Shown here one piece after another: positions 26,327 through 34,127 of a stretch of 64,000 bases of DNA. Within the stretch, counting starts at the first letter, position 1, and each line of letters begins with the position of its first letter. The position numbers and the translations under genes were made by a program. The notes beneath the pieces were generated by a model. That model was given only the letters and a program-made list of their open reading frames with translations. It ran no database searches and had not been told where the DNA came from. The stretch is from the NCBI RefSeq assembly GCF_042685365.1, contig NZ_JBHUMY010000007.1, forward strand, positions 124,001-188,000. The letters are read 5' to 3'. Origin of the DNA: Paenibacillus_AP thailandensis (lineage in GTDB: Bacteria; Bacillota; Bacilli; Paenibacillales; Paenibacillaceae).

Positions 26327-26358
26327 ATGAACTCACTATGAATCGATTCAAAGTTCAT
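26327..26358. promoter_or_regulatory. Nested palindrome upstream of the second RND operon
   Basis: A perfect 12-base palindrome TGAATCGATTCA (26339-26350) is flanked by ATGAAC (26327-26332) and GTTCAT (26353-26358). A binding site for the adjacent response regulator or another repressor is possible; which is not shown by the sequence. Confidence 0.45.
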
Positions 26359-26401
26359 GAGAAAAATTTTATGGAAGCGCTTCGGAGACGAACGGCCGCG
26401 G

Positions 26402-27817
26402 TTAATACAGCCGGAATCTTTCCCGGAGCTCCTCTTGCCTGCGAAGCTCCTTCAAGCCGGACGGTATCGATACCGTCACTTCCGTTCCGCCCGAAGCTCT
26501 CGGCCTTGCCTGCACGGTACCTCCGTGCAGCGTGACGATTTTCTTTACGATGGCAAGTCCGAGGCCGCTGCCGGGCACTTTTTTGTCCCGGGACTGATCC
26601 CCTTTGTAAAATCTTTCGAAGATCCGCTCCCGGTCCTCCGGACGAATGCCGCTGCCCGTATCCGATACGGTAACGGCCACTCTCTCGCCTGCGGACTTGA
26701 CGGCAAGCTCGATCGAGCCCCCTTCGGGCGTAAACTTGATGCTGTTGCCCACCAGGTTCAGCCATACCTGATTCAGCTGGTCGGCATCGGCATAAACGAT
26801 AACCTCCCCGTGCAGCCTCAGCTTGACGTTCAGCTTTTTGGCGCTCCAATGCGGCTCGCAGGCGAGCACGACCTCGCGGAGCTGTTCCGCCAGATCGAAG
26901 CGCGTCCGCTCGAACGGATGATGCTCCGAGTCGAGCGAGGCGAGCTGCAGAAGGCTGTCGCTCAGACGGGACAAGCGCTCGCTTTCGTTATGGATGATCC
27001 GCAAATACCGCTGCCTCGTTTCCTCGGGAATGTCCGGCCGCTGCAGCGTCTTCGAAAAACCGGAGATGGTCGTAAGCGGCGATTGGATCTCGTGGGAGAC
27101 GTTGGAGACGAACGACTGCCGCATCTCCTCCATCTGTTTAATTTCCCGGGCCATATTATCGAAGCTTCGGGCAAGATCGCCGATCTCGTCCTTCCTCCGC
27201 GTCCACTTCAGGTCGATGTCGAATTCCCCTCTGGCGATCCGCTCCATCGCTTCCTTCATGCCTATAAGCGGACGGACCAAAAAGGTTGCCGCCAAAACGA
27301 CGAACAGGCTGCCGGCGGCAAGAAAAATCCCCATATCCTGAATGATGAGAAATCGCCATTCCATGCCCATATCTTCGTTCATCATCGTAATGACCATGGC
27401 GTAGGTTTCTCCGTCGATCCGAAGCGGGATGCCTACCTCGGCGATGCCATCGGCGTCCAAGAACCGCTTGTAGCTTACGCCTTGCAGCACGTTCAAAATA
27501 TCTTGTTTGCCGGCAAGCAGCTGCAAGGAGGAATCGGCGTTGCCGTAACGCGTCAGCCGCCCTTCGGCGTCGAAAATGCTAACCCGGAAATTGTTCCGGT
27601 AATGCTTGTTTTTCATGTAATATTCGGCCTGCTCGATATCGAACATCTCGTAAATGGAAGCTACGTCCTCGGCATAGCCTTCTAATTGCGTATAGAAACT
27701 GTCGCGTATCCGGTCCTTGTTAACGACGATCATATACAAATACGCGCAAGAGACGCCGAGAAGGACGGCGGCGACGAAGGTGGCGACAATGCGTACGTAC
27801 AGCGACTTGCCGATCAT
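26402..27817 (-). CDS. Sensor histidine kinase (HAMP, OmpR-partner type)
   Basis: 471 residues. TM1 at about 8-28, an extracellular sensor region, TM2 at about 150-180, a HAMP linker, then the H-box SHEIQSPLTTISGF, N-box NLVGNSIKFTPEG, and G-boxes DTGSGI and GSGLGLAIVKKI. All catalytic motifs are intact. It overlaps the response regulator by 4 bases (ATGA). Located between the regulator and the RND pump genes, it probably senses a cell-envelope or antimicrobial signal and controls the pump; this is inferred from order. Confidence 0.92.
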   Translation of the reverse strand: MIGKSLYVRIVATFVAAVLLGVSCAYLYMIVVNKDRIRDSFYTQLEGYAEDVASIYEMFDIEQAEYYMKNKHYRNNFRVSIFDAEGRLTRYGNADSSLQLLAGKQDILNVLQGVSYKRFLDADGIAEVGIPLRIDGETYAMVITMMNEDMGMEWRFLIIQDMGIFLAAGSLFVVLAATFLVRPLIGMKEAMERIARGEFDIDLKWTRRKDEIGDLARSFDNMAREIKQMEEMRQSFVSNVSHEIQSPLTTISGFSKTLQRPDIPEETRQRYLRIIHNESERLSRLSDSLLQLASLDSEHHPFERTRFDLAEQLREVVLACEPHWSAKKLNVKLRLHGEVIVYADADQLNQVWLNLVGNSIKFTPEGGSIELAVKSAGERVAVTVSDTGSGIRPEDRERIFERFYKGDQSRDKKVPGSGLGLAIVKKIVTLHGGTVQARPRASGGTEVTVSIPSGLKELRRQEELRERFRLY

Positions 27818-28491
27818 GCCTTCATCTCGAGCTTGTAGCCGAGCCCCCGCTTGGTCACGATCGAGAAGGCCGTTCTTTCCTCGGGAAACCGTTCCCGAAG
27901 CCGTTTAATATGTACGTCGACCGTGCGCTCGTCGCCGTAATAGTTCGTGCCCCAAATTTGCTGGATGAGCTGGTTGCGGGTATAAATTTTGCCCGGATTG
28001 CTGGCCAGCTTGAACAGCAGCTCGAATTCCTTTACCGGCAGCGGAACCGGTCCGTCCTCCCACACGGCTTCGTAACGGTTTTTATCCAGAACGACATTGC
28101 CGACCGGCAGCTTCGAGGAAGCCTCGATCTTGTACCGGCGAAGCAGGTTTTTCACCCTAACGGCCAGCTCGAGGGGGTCGAACGGCTTGACGAGGTAATC
28201 GTCGGCTCCCATGTTAAAGCCTTTGATCTTTTGCGTCGTTTCTCTTTTGGCGGTAACCATAATAATCGGAACTTCGGGGTAATGCTCCTTAATATGCGAA
28301 CATAGCTCCCAGCCGTCCATATCGGGCATCATCACGTCCATCACGACAAGGTCCACATGACGTTTGCGCATTTCTTTGACCGCTTCCTTGCCGTTGCCGG
28401 CTTCCAGTACCTGAAACGCTTCTTCCAGCATATAGAACCGAATAAGCTCCCGAATATCCGGGTCATCGTCTACGATCAAAATATTAGCCAT
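27814..28491 (-). CDS. OmpR-family response regulator
   Basis: 225 residues. Receiver domain with acidic cluster DDD (8-10), phospho-acceptor Asp52 in VMDVMMPDMDGWEL, Thr in VTAKRE and Lys in DYLVKPFDP, followed by a winged-helix domain (about 128-222) with an RTVDVHIKRLRERF recognition region. The start at 28491 is chosen by homology of the MANILIVDDD start; its ribosome binding site is inside the HxlR gene, with which it overlaps by 8 bases. Partner of the downstream kinase. Confidence 0.93.
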   Translation of the reverse strand: MANILIVDDDPDIRELIRFYMLEEAFQVLEAGNGKEAVKEMRKRHVDLVVMDVMMPDMDGWELCSHIKEHYPEVPIIMVTAKRETTQKIKGFNMGADDYLVKPFDPLELAVRVKNLLRRYKIEASSKLPVGNVVLDKNRYEAVWEDGPVPLPVKEFELLFKLASNPGKIYTRNQLIQQIWGTNYYGDERTVDVHIKRLRERFPEERTAFSIVTKRGLGYKLEMKA

Positions 28492-28843
28492 CACTGGTCT
28501 TTCCTTCCGTCTGTGCTTGATTTGCCATATATTTCGCCCCCCAGTCGTCAAGCTGCTGCAGCACGGGCAACAGCTCGCGGGCAATGGGCGTAAGCGAATA
28601 TTCCACCTTGGGCGGCACCTCGCGGTATACTTCCCGGTGAATAAGGCCGGATTTCTCCATATCGCGCAGCTGCTGGGTCAGCATCGACTGGGTGACAAGC
28701 GGGATCGCCCGCTGCAGCTCGCTGAATCTTTTTTCCCCCTCCCGCAGCTCCCATAAAATAATGATTTTCCATTTGCCGGAAATCAAATGTTGCGCTTGAA
28801 CGATTGGACATTCCTCGAATGCGGCGTTGGATTTGGCACTCAT
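28484..28843 (-). CDS. HxlR-family winged-helix regulator, single-cysteine
   Basis: 119 residues with the family signature CPIVQAQHLISGKWKIIILWEL, RFSELQRAIPLVTQSMLTQQLRDME and a wing with Tyr/Ser. The only cysteine, Cys12, sits where redox-sensing members such as YodB carry their sensor Cys. First gene of an operon with the two-component system and divergent from a DsbA-like gene; two tandem inverted repeats lie between them. Likely a thiol- or quinone-responsive regulator of its own operon and of the divergent pair. That role is inference. Confidence 0.88.
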   Translation of the reverse strand: MSAKSNAAFEECPIVQAQHLISGKWKIIILWELREGEKRFSELQRAIPLVTQSMLTQQLRDMEKSGLIHREVYREVPPKVEYSLTPIARELLPVLQQLDDWGAKYMANQAQTEGKTSDG

Positions 28844-28875
28844 GACAATCTTCCTTCCTTGCAGCCGGCCAAGGC

Positions 28876-28911
28876 AGTATGATTTTGCATACTACCTATG
28901 AAAATCCGTAG
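28876..28911. promoter_or_regulatory. Two tandem dyads, candidate HxlR operators
   Basis: AGTATG-N6-CATACT (28876-28893, perfect) and CTATG-N6-CGTAG (28896-28911, one mismatch), centres 19 bases apart, directly upstream of the divergent promoter at 28915-28941. Confidence 0.55.
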
Positions 28912-28914
28912 TAC

Positions 28915-28941
28915 TTGTGCTTCGCTGTTATTTTCTATAAT
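28915..28941 (+). promoter_or_regulatory. Promoter of the DsbA-like/LLM operon
   Basis: TATAAT (28936-28941) with TTGTGC (28915-28920) at a short 15-base spacing, or CTTGTG at 16. The suboptimal -35 spacing would suit regulation by a protein bound at the adjacent dyads. Confidence 0.55.
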
Positions 28942-29000
28942 CTTAGAGTAATTTCCGGGCGTTGTCATCGCCTCGGTCTGAAGGAGGATTTGGTATTACG

Positions 29001-29723
29001 ATGAAAGTCGAGATTTGGTCCGATTATATATGTCCCTTCTGTTATATCGGCAAACGGCGGTTCGAAGCCGCGCTCGCCCGGTTTGAACATAAGGAAGGCG
29101 TCGAGGTCGTTTACAAAAGCTTTGAGCTCGATCCGAACGCTCCCCGCGATTTCGGCTGCGACGTCCATGACATGATAGCCAAAAAATACGGGATGAGCCG
29201 AGAGCAGGCCGTCGCCAACCATGCGAATTTAACCGGTCAGGCCGCTCAGGTCGGGCTGGAGTACCGATTCGACGAAGCGATATTAACTAATACGTTCGAT
29301 GCTCACCGTTTGTCTCATTTTTCCGCATCGCGCGGCAAAGCGGCGGAGATGACCGAGCGGCTGCTGCGCGCTTATTTTACGGAGGGCAAGCATATCGGCG
29401 ACCATGAGACGCTGGCCGATCTGGCCGCGGAGGTCGGGCTGGACCGCGGGGAAGCGCTGCGCGCGCTGCAGGACGGCGGCTACGCCGGCGACGTTCGCGC
29501 CGACGAGGAAGAAGCCGCGCGTCTTGGCGCGAGAGGCGTGCCTTTCTTCGTCATCGACCGCAAATACGGAGTGTCCGGCGCGCAGCCGCCGGAGGTGTTT
29601 CTGGAGGCGCTGAACAAAGCATGGGAAGAGAGCGCGCCGCTTACGGTCGTAGGCGGAGACGCGGACGTATGCGGAGACGACGGGTGCGCCGTCCCGGGAC
29701 AAGGAGGGTCAAACGATGATTAA
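29001..29723 (+). CDS. DsbA-family oxidoreductase (FrnE-like)
   Basis: 240 residues of thioredoxin fold with a helical insertion. The N-terminal active-site motif is CPFC (Cys11-Cys14) in SDYICPFCYIGK, and cis-Pro is in ARGVPFFVID. No signal peptide, so cytoplasmic. FrnE-type proteins act as disulfide isomerases or glutathione/polyketide-related oxidoreductases in oxidative stress. A C-terminal CGDDGC pair is also present. ATG at 29001 has AAGGAGG upstream. Overlaps the LLM gene by 8 bases. Confidence 0.88.
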   Translation: MKVEIWSDYICPFCYIGKRRFEAALARFEHKEGVEVVYKSFELDPNAPRDFGCDVHDMIAKKYGMSREQAVANHANLTGQAAQVGLEYRFDEAILTNTFDAHRLSHFSASRGKAAEMTERLLRAYFTEGKHIGDHETLADLAAEVGLDRGEALRALQDGGYAGDVRADEEEAARLGARGVPFFVIDRKYGVSGAQPPEVFLEALNKAWEESAPLTVVGGDADVCGDDGCAVPGQGGSNDD

Positions 29724-30729
29724 GCTTGGCGTTCTCGATCAGGTTTACGTCAGCGAAGGAAGAACGGCAACGGACGGCTTGTACGAAGCGACGAAGCTCG
29801 CCCAAGAGACGGAGAAGCTCGGGTACGCCCGGTTCTGGGTGTCCGAGCACCATTCGATGAGGGCGCTCGCCTTTTCGAGCCCCGAGGTGCTCATCGCCCA
29901 TCTGGCGGCGGCGACGTCCAGCATCCGCGTCGGCTCGGGCGGCATCATGCTGCCGCACTACAGCGCGTACAAGGTCGCCGAGAACTTCCGGCTGCTCGAA
30001 GCGCTTCATCCCGGCCGGATCGACCTCGGACTCGGACGCGCGCCCGGCGGAATGCCGCTGGCGACGCGGGCGCTGCAGCAGGACAAATACGTCGACATTA
30101 ACAAATACCCGCAGCAGGTGCTCGATATTGTCGGCTACTTCCACGACAAGCTGCCGGCGGGTCATCCGTTCGAGAAGCTGATCGCTTCGCCCGTTATTCC
30201 GACCGCGCCGGAAGTATGGCTGCTCGGCTCCAGCGGCGAAAGCGCGAGAATTGCCGCCATGCTGGGCACCTCCTATGCGTTTGCGGAATTTTTCGGCACG
30301 CCGGGCGGCGAGGAAGCGACGCATTACTACAACACGCATTTCGAGCCGAATGAGGCGCTGGAGGATAAACCCCGGTCGATGATCGCGACGCTGGCCATCT
30401 GCGCCGAGACCGAAGAGGAAGCGGACCGTCTGGCGCGGAGCGCGGACCTGTTGTTCCTCGGCATCCGCACCGGCCTCGAAATGCCGTATCTGCCGTCGGT
30501 GCAGACGGCGACGGACTATCCGTATACGGAGATGGACCGGCTGCATATTCAGCAAATCCGCCAGCGCCGCGTCATCGGCACGCCCGCCCAGGTGAAGGAG
30601 CAGCTGCTCCGGATGGGCGAAAGCTACAACGTGAGCGAAATATTGATCAACACGCCGATCCACGATCCGGAGGCGCGCATCCGCTCGTACGAGCTGATCG
30701 CCAAGGAATTCGGCATGACGGGGAAATAA
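29716..30729 (+). CDS. LLM-class flavin-dependent oxidoreductase (luciferase-like)
   Basis: 337 residues of the bacterial-luciferase-like superfamily, group 1 (YwcH/MsnO8-like). Visible marks are LGVLDQ at the start, ARFWVSEHHSM, the GSGGIMLPHYSAYKVAENFRLLE region and LGLGRAPGG. Such enzymes use reduced flavin to oxidise small organic molecules. The AAGGAGGG before the ATG is inside the DsbA-like gene. Operon with it, probably a redox or detoxification pair under the HxlR regulator. A terminator follows. Confidence 0.9.
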   Translation: MIKLGVLDQVYVSEGRTATDGLYEATKLAQETEKLGYARFWVSEHHSMRALAFSSPEVLIAHLAAATSSIRVGSGGIMLPHYSAYKVAENFRLLEALHPGRIDLGLGRAPGGMPLATRALQQDKYVDINKYPQQVLDIVGYFHDKLPAGHPFEKLIASPVIPTAPEVWLLGSSGESARIAAMLGTSYAFAEFFGTPGGEEATHYYNTHFEPNEALEDKPRSMIATLAICAETEEEADRLARSADLLFLGIRTGLEMPYLPSVQTATDYPYTEMDRLHIQQIRQRRVIGTPAQVKEQLLRMGESYNVSEILINTPIHDPEARIRSYELIAKEFGMTGK

Positions 30730-30778
30730 GACGCCGCTGACGCGACGATACTCGTTTCAAAGATCGCAAGAATAAACG

Positions 30779-30823
30779 GAGAACCCGCAATTGTATTCTT
30801 ACATGCGGGTTCTCTTTCTATTT
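30779..30823 (+). terminator. Intrinsic terminator after the LLM gene
   Basis: GAGAACCCGCA (30779-30789) pairs perfectly with TGCGGGTTCTC (30804-30814), followed by TTTCTATTT. Confidence 0.8.
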
Positions 30824-30853
30824 CCAAGCAATGATCTCTTATCCGTCCGGTCC

Positions 30854-30882
30854 TGTACAGCCGTCTCCCGGACATGTATAAT
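30854..30882 (+). promoter_or_regulatory. Promoter of the YdjM-like gene
   Basis: TATAAT (30877-30882) with TGTACA (30854-30859) at a 17-base spacing. Start expected near 30889, inside the following palindrome. Confidence 0.6.
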
Positions 30883-30885
30883 AAC

Positions 30886-30907
30886 AAAGCAAACATATGT
30901 TTGCTTT
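30886..30907. promoter_or_regulatory. 22-bp perfect palindrome, SOS-box-like operator
   Basis: Core GCAAACATATGTTTGC, extended by AAA on the left and TTT on the right. It resembles the Gram-positive LexA box (CGAAC-N4-GTTCG) with the outer G/C changed, has the same ACATATGT centre, and overlaps the predicted start site. Assignment to LexA is a hypothesis. Confidence 0.6.
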
Positions 30908-30989
30908 GGCCGTTTAGCCGCCGCACAAGCGGCTCGAGCGGCATCATCCACCGTGCCCCCAGGGCAACAAACATCGGGAGGGGCCATGC

Positions 30990-31628
30990 ATGAGAGGAAC
31001 GACACATCTGGCGATCGGCGTCGGAATCGGCGTCATCGCATCGGCGTATTATCCGTTTACCGCCACCGCCGCCGCTTTGTACATCGGGACGGCCGCCTTC
31101 TCCGCCCTTAGCGCGGACTTGGACGGGCCCAGCATGCTGAGCAGCAAAATCGGCAAAGTATCCAAGCTGCTCCGAAATGTGATGTTATGGGCCGGCATTC
31201 TGCTGGCCGCTTTTACGGCGGGACTTTACGCCGTGAAAGGCGTTTTTTCCCTTGAGCTGACCGCCGCGTCGGCCGTCGTCCTGCTGATCGGATTTATAAC
31301 GAAGCAGGGCTTTATCCGGAACGCCTTGGTCAGCGCCATCGGCGCCGGTCTTGTGTATGCCGGGTGGTCTCTCGGGAAAAGCTGGCTGATCGGCCTGGGC
31401 GTATTTATCGTATGGGCGCCATGGCTGAGCCACCGCGGACTGACGCATACGCTGTGGGCGGTGCTGGCGTGGGGATGGATCGGGACGGAGCTGGAGAAGG
31501 ATATCGGTCTTGAGGGCATCGCGAATGCCGCCATAGCCGGATACGTCTCCCATCTGCTCGCCGACACGCTGACGACGAACGGCGTGAAATGGCTTTATCC
31601 TTTCTACAAAAAGTCATTCAAACTTTAA
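30990..31628 (+). CDS. YdjM/DUF457-family membrane protein (metal-dependent hydrolase fold)
   Basis: 212 residues, five or six membrane helices. It carries the family signatures MRGTTHLAIG at the start, an acidic SADLDGP loop and SHRGLTHTLWA, His/Asp residues thought to bind metal. The E. coli relative YdjM is a LexA-regulated inner-membrane protein; B. subtilis YvsG is another relative. GGGAGGGG precedes the ATG. The palindrome at 30886-30907 fits damage-inducible control. The next gene starts 24 bases after and is probably cotranscribed. Confidence 0.85.
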   Translation: MRGTTHLAIGVGIGVIASAYYPFTATAAALYIGTAAFSALSADLDGPSMLSSKIGKVSKLLRNVMLWAGILLAAFTAGLYAVKGVFSLELTAASAVVLLIGFITKQGFIRNALVSAIGAGLVYAGWSLGKSWLIGLGVFIVWAPWLSHRGLTHTLWAVLAWGWIGTELEKDIGLEGIANAAIAGYVSHLLADTLTTNGVKWLYPFYKKSFKL

Positions 31629-31652
31629 CTTTATGCACGGGAGAACGAAACG

Positions 31653-31979
31653 ATGAGCAACAAGGAATTAGAGAAGCAAATTATTGAAAGCTACCGGCGG
31701 GACGAGCAAATGATGATTCTTGTGTTCGCCCAATGGTGCGTCAACAACGGGCTTGACCCCGTCGAGCTGTACGGACGCGCTTATCCGGATCAGGGAGCCA
31801 ACGAAGCGCTGCAGCAAGCATTGTCTTTAACGGTGCCTAAGGAAGAGGCCGGCGATATCCCGCACGAGACCGTGCTTGGCGTATTGTCGCTGTACAATAA
31901 TGTCGATCTGTCGTTTGTCGTGACGGAGGAGATCGGCAAGCTTAAACGGCGCCAAGCCGGGACGCCTTCCTCGTCCTAG
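31653..31979 (+). CDS. Hypothetical small acidic protein
   Basis: 108 residues, soluble, predicted mostly helical, starting MSNKELEKQIIESYRRDEQMM. I do not recognise the family. It has one Cys and no obvious motif. GGGAGAACG lies before the ATG, 24 bases downstream of the YdjM-like gene, so it probably shares that promoter. Its last codons and stop are inside repeat copy C, with the TAG at the loop of the hairpin, so the original C-terminus may have been altered. Confidence 0.7.
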   Translation: MSNKELEKQIIESYRRDEQMMILVFAQWCVNNGLDPVELYGRAYPDQGANEALQQALSLTVPKEEAGDIPHETVLGVLSLYNNVDLSFVVTEEIGKLKRRQAGTPSSS

Positions 31980-32002
31980 ACAAAGGACGAACCGTTTCGG
32001 CG
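31972..32002. repeat. Dispersed hairpin repeat, copy C (overlaps stop codon)
   Basis: CGTCCT (31972-31977), loop AGACAA, AGGACG (31984-31989), then AACCGTTTCGGCG (31990-32002) identical to copy B. The loop differs from copies A and B while the stem is kept. Confidence 0.6.
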
Positions 32003-32141
32003 AGAAAGTAAGCCCGGCATCAGATGCAAGGCTTCCGCGCCGTCGATCCTTCCGGAGAGAAGGCGCGGTAAGCTTGCCAATCCGCGTTGCGGACGGACCG
32101 GACAATCAGTCAGCCGGCGCTGCATGGCTTAGCAACCCCGG

Positions 32142-32564
32142 TTACGGAGTCGCGGCCCGCTCCAGTCTTAGCGCTTCCGCCCGTTGGAAGCCGAACTGCT
32201 CGTACAATCCGTGGGCGTCGCGGGTAGCCAGCATTTTGTTCGTCGGCTGTACGTCCGGGTGCGCGAGCATCGTTCGGACCAGCCATTTGCCAAGCCCTTT
32301 TCCCCGGTGCCCCGGATCGATGATGACGTCGCAAATGTAGGAAAACGTCGCCCCGTCGGTAATGACCCGGGAGAATCCGGCCTGCTGCCCGTTCTCGTCA
32401 TAAATGCCGAAGCATAAAGAAGCATCGATGCCGGCTTCGATCGTGGCGCGGCTTCTTTTCGAGGACCAATAAGCCGTTCCGAGCAGCTCCGCGATTTTGT
32501 CCCGATCGAGCCTTTCTTTCGAATCGCTGATCCAATAAGGCAACAGTTCATGTTTGCGCTCCAT
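32142..32564 (-). CDS. GNAT-family N-acetyltransferase
   Basis: 140 residues. The acetyl-CoA-binding motif A reads VIIDPGHRGKGLGKWLV (R-x-x-G-x-G), followed by a Tyr in GLYEQFGFQ, as in GCN5-related acetyltransferases. Substrate unknown. GGAGGG lies 6 bases before the ATG at 32564. Divergent from the MocR regulator, whose GTG start is only 155 bases away, a layout in which MocR-type regulators often control the neighbour. Confidence 0.88.
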   Translation of the reverse strand: MERKHELLPYWISDSKERLDRDKIAELLGTAYWSSKRSRATIEAGIDASLCFGIYDENGQQAGFSRVITDGATFSYICDVIIDPGHRGKGLGKWLVRTMLAHPDVQPTNKMLATRDAHGLYEQFGFQRAEALRLERAATP

Positions 32565-32719
32565 CCGTATCCCTCCGCTTCGTTTGGGAGTCTGCCGCCG
32601 GAAGCCCTTTGCCTTCGGCTGCCGCAGCCTGCCGTATCCGAAGTATAATGGATACAACCGCCTGCCAGACAGGATAAAATTCGGCGGCTGTACCCATACA
32701 GACGAAAGGGGCCGCAAGC

Positions 32720-34096
32720 GTGAACAAATACGAAGCCATTACGTCCAAGCTGAAGGAAGCCGTTCGGACCGGCGCGATTAAGCCCGGAGACAAGCTGCCG
32801 TCGCTGCGGGAAACGGCGGAAGCCTACGGCTGCAGCATCAATACGGCGATTCGCGCATACGGCGAACTGGAGAAGGAACGGCTCATCTACGCCGTGCCCA
32901 AAAGCGGATACTTCGCGGTGAGCCGGCCTGTCCCGAAAGAGAACGGGCCGACCGTTATCGCCGATTTCGCTTCGGCCGTTCCGGACCCGGAGGTCATGCC
33001 GACCGACGCGTTCCGCCAGTGCTTGAACCGGGCGATTGAGCTATACCAGGACCTGCTGTTCGCTTATTCCGATCCGCAAGGCTTCCCTTCGCTTCGCCGG
33101 TCGCTTGTGCGGCATCTCGCGGCGGCGCAAGTATTTGCCGACATCAACCATATTTCCGTCGTGTCGGGCGCACAGCAGGCGCTGCACATCCTGGCGGGGA
33201 TGCCTTTCCCGAACGGCGGCGAAGCCGTTCTGATCGAGCAGCCCGCTTTCGCCGGGATGGTACGGACGCTGCAGCTTCTTCGCGTGCCGGCCGTCGGCAT
33301 TTGCAGGACGGAGGCCGGCTTTGACATACAAGAGCTGGAGGCCCGGTTTCAAAGCGGCAGGATTAAATTTTTTTATACGGTGCCGCGCTTCCACAACCCG
33401 ACCGGCTTCAGCCTGCCGCGTCGGCAGAAGGAGGAGATTGTCCGTCTCGCGGAACGCTACGGCGTCTATATTGTGGAGGACGACTATCTGGCCGACCTCG
33501 AATGCGACAGGAAGAACGACCCGCTTTACAGCTTGGACGGCAGCGGACACGTCGTTTATGTCAAAAGCTTCTCCAAAGTCATGCTTCCCGGTCTCCGTCT
33601 CGCCGCGGCGGTCGTGCCGGACAAGCTGCTGGAGACGTTCCGCAGGTTCAAATCGTCGGCCGACTCCAGCACGGCCGCCTTGTCGCAGGCGGCTCTGGAG
33701 CTGTATTTGGAAAGCGGCCTGTTTGACCGTCATGCCGCATCGATGCGGGAACGCTATACGGGACGGATGGAGGCGCTGCGCATCGCCGCACGGGATCTGT
33801 CGGACGGCTTCTGCCGGATGGACGTGCCTGCCGGCGGCTTGTTCGCAACCCTATACCTGCCGGAGCACGTCGATCCGGTTACGCTTGCCGGCCTGCTCCG
33901 CGATCGCGGCGTAACGGTCATGCCCACGGACGGCTGCTACTTGCCCGGCTCCGCTTACCCGAAAGGGCTGCGGATCGGCATCATCCGAACCAATGAAGCG
34001 CAAATCGCCGCAGGCCTTCGGATCGTCCGCGAAGAAATCGAACGCTTGCAGCAGAAGCGGCTTCGGCTGCTTCGCTCTTCCATACACTGGATCTAG
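32720..34096 (+). CDS. MocR-family regulator (GntR HTH fused to PLP aminotransferase fold)
   Basis: 458 residues. N-terminal winged helix (about 1-75: AITSKLKEAVRTGAIKPGDKLPSLRETAE) followed by a fold-I aminotransferase domain. The PLP Lys is in YVKSFSKVMLPGLRL, the Asp in VEDDYLADL, and the Asn/Pro segment in FHNPTGFSLP. It would use PLP as a cofactor or sensor to control a gene, probably the divergent acetyltransferase. Starts with GTG after AAAGGGG. All PLP-binding residues appear present. Confidence 0.9.
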   Translation: MNKYEAITSKLKEAVRTGAIKPGDKLPSLRETAEAYGCSINTAIRAYGELEKERLIYAVPKSGYFAVSRPVPKENGPTVIADFASAVPDPEVMPTDAFRQCLNRAIELYQDLLFAYSDPQGFPSLRRSLVRHLAAAQVFADINHISVVSGAQQALHILAGMPFPNGGEAVLIEQPAFAGMVRTLQLLRVPAVGICRTEAGFDIQELEARFQSGRIKFFYTVPRFHNPTGFSLPRRQKEEIVRLAERYGVYIVEDDYLADLECDRKNDPLYSLDGSGHVVYVKSFSKVMLPGLRLAAAVVPDKLLETFRRFKSSADSSTAALSQAALELYLESGLFDRHAASMRERYTGRMEALRIAARDLSDGFCRMDVPAGGLFATLYLPEHVDPVTLAGLLRDRGVTVMPTDGCYLPGSAYPKGLRIGIIRTNEAQIAAGLRIVREEIERLQQKRLRLLRSSIHWI

Positions 34097-34127
34097 CGAA
34101 GCGGCGCGAAGCCGCAACTCGTTAATA

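Noticed and set aside
34097..34127. GCGGC...GCCGC stem between MocR and pectate lyase genes as a terminator
   Set aside because: Short stem with no T-run on either strand.
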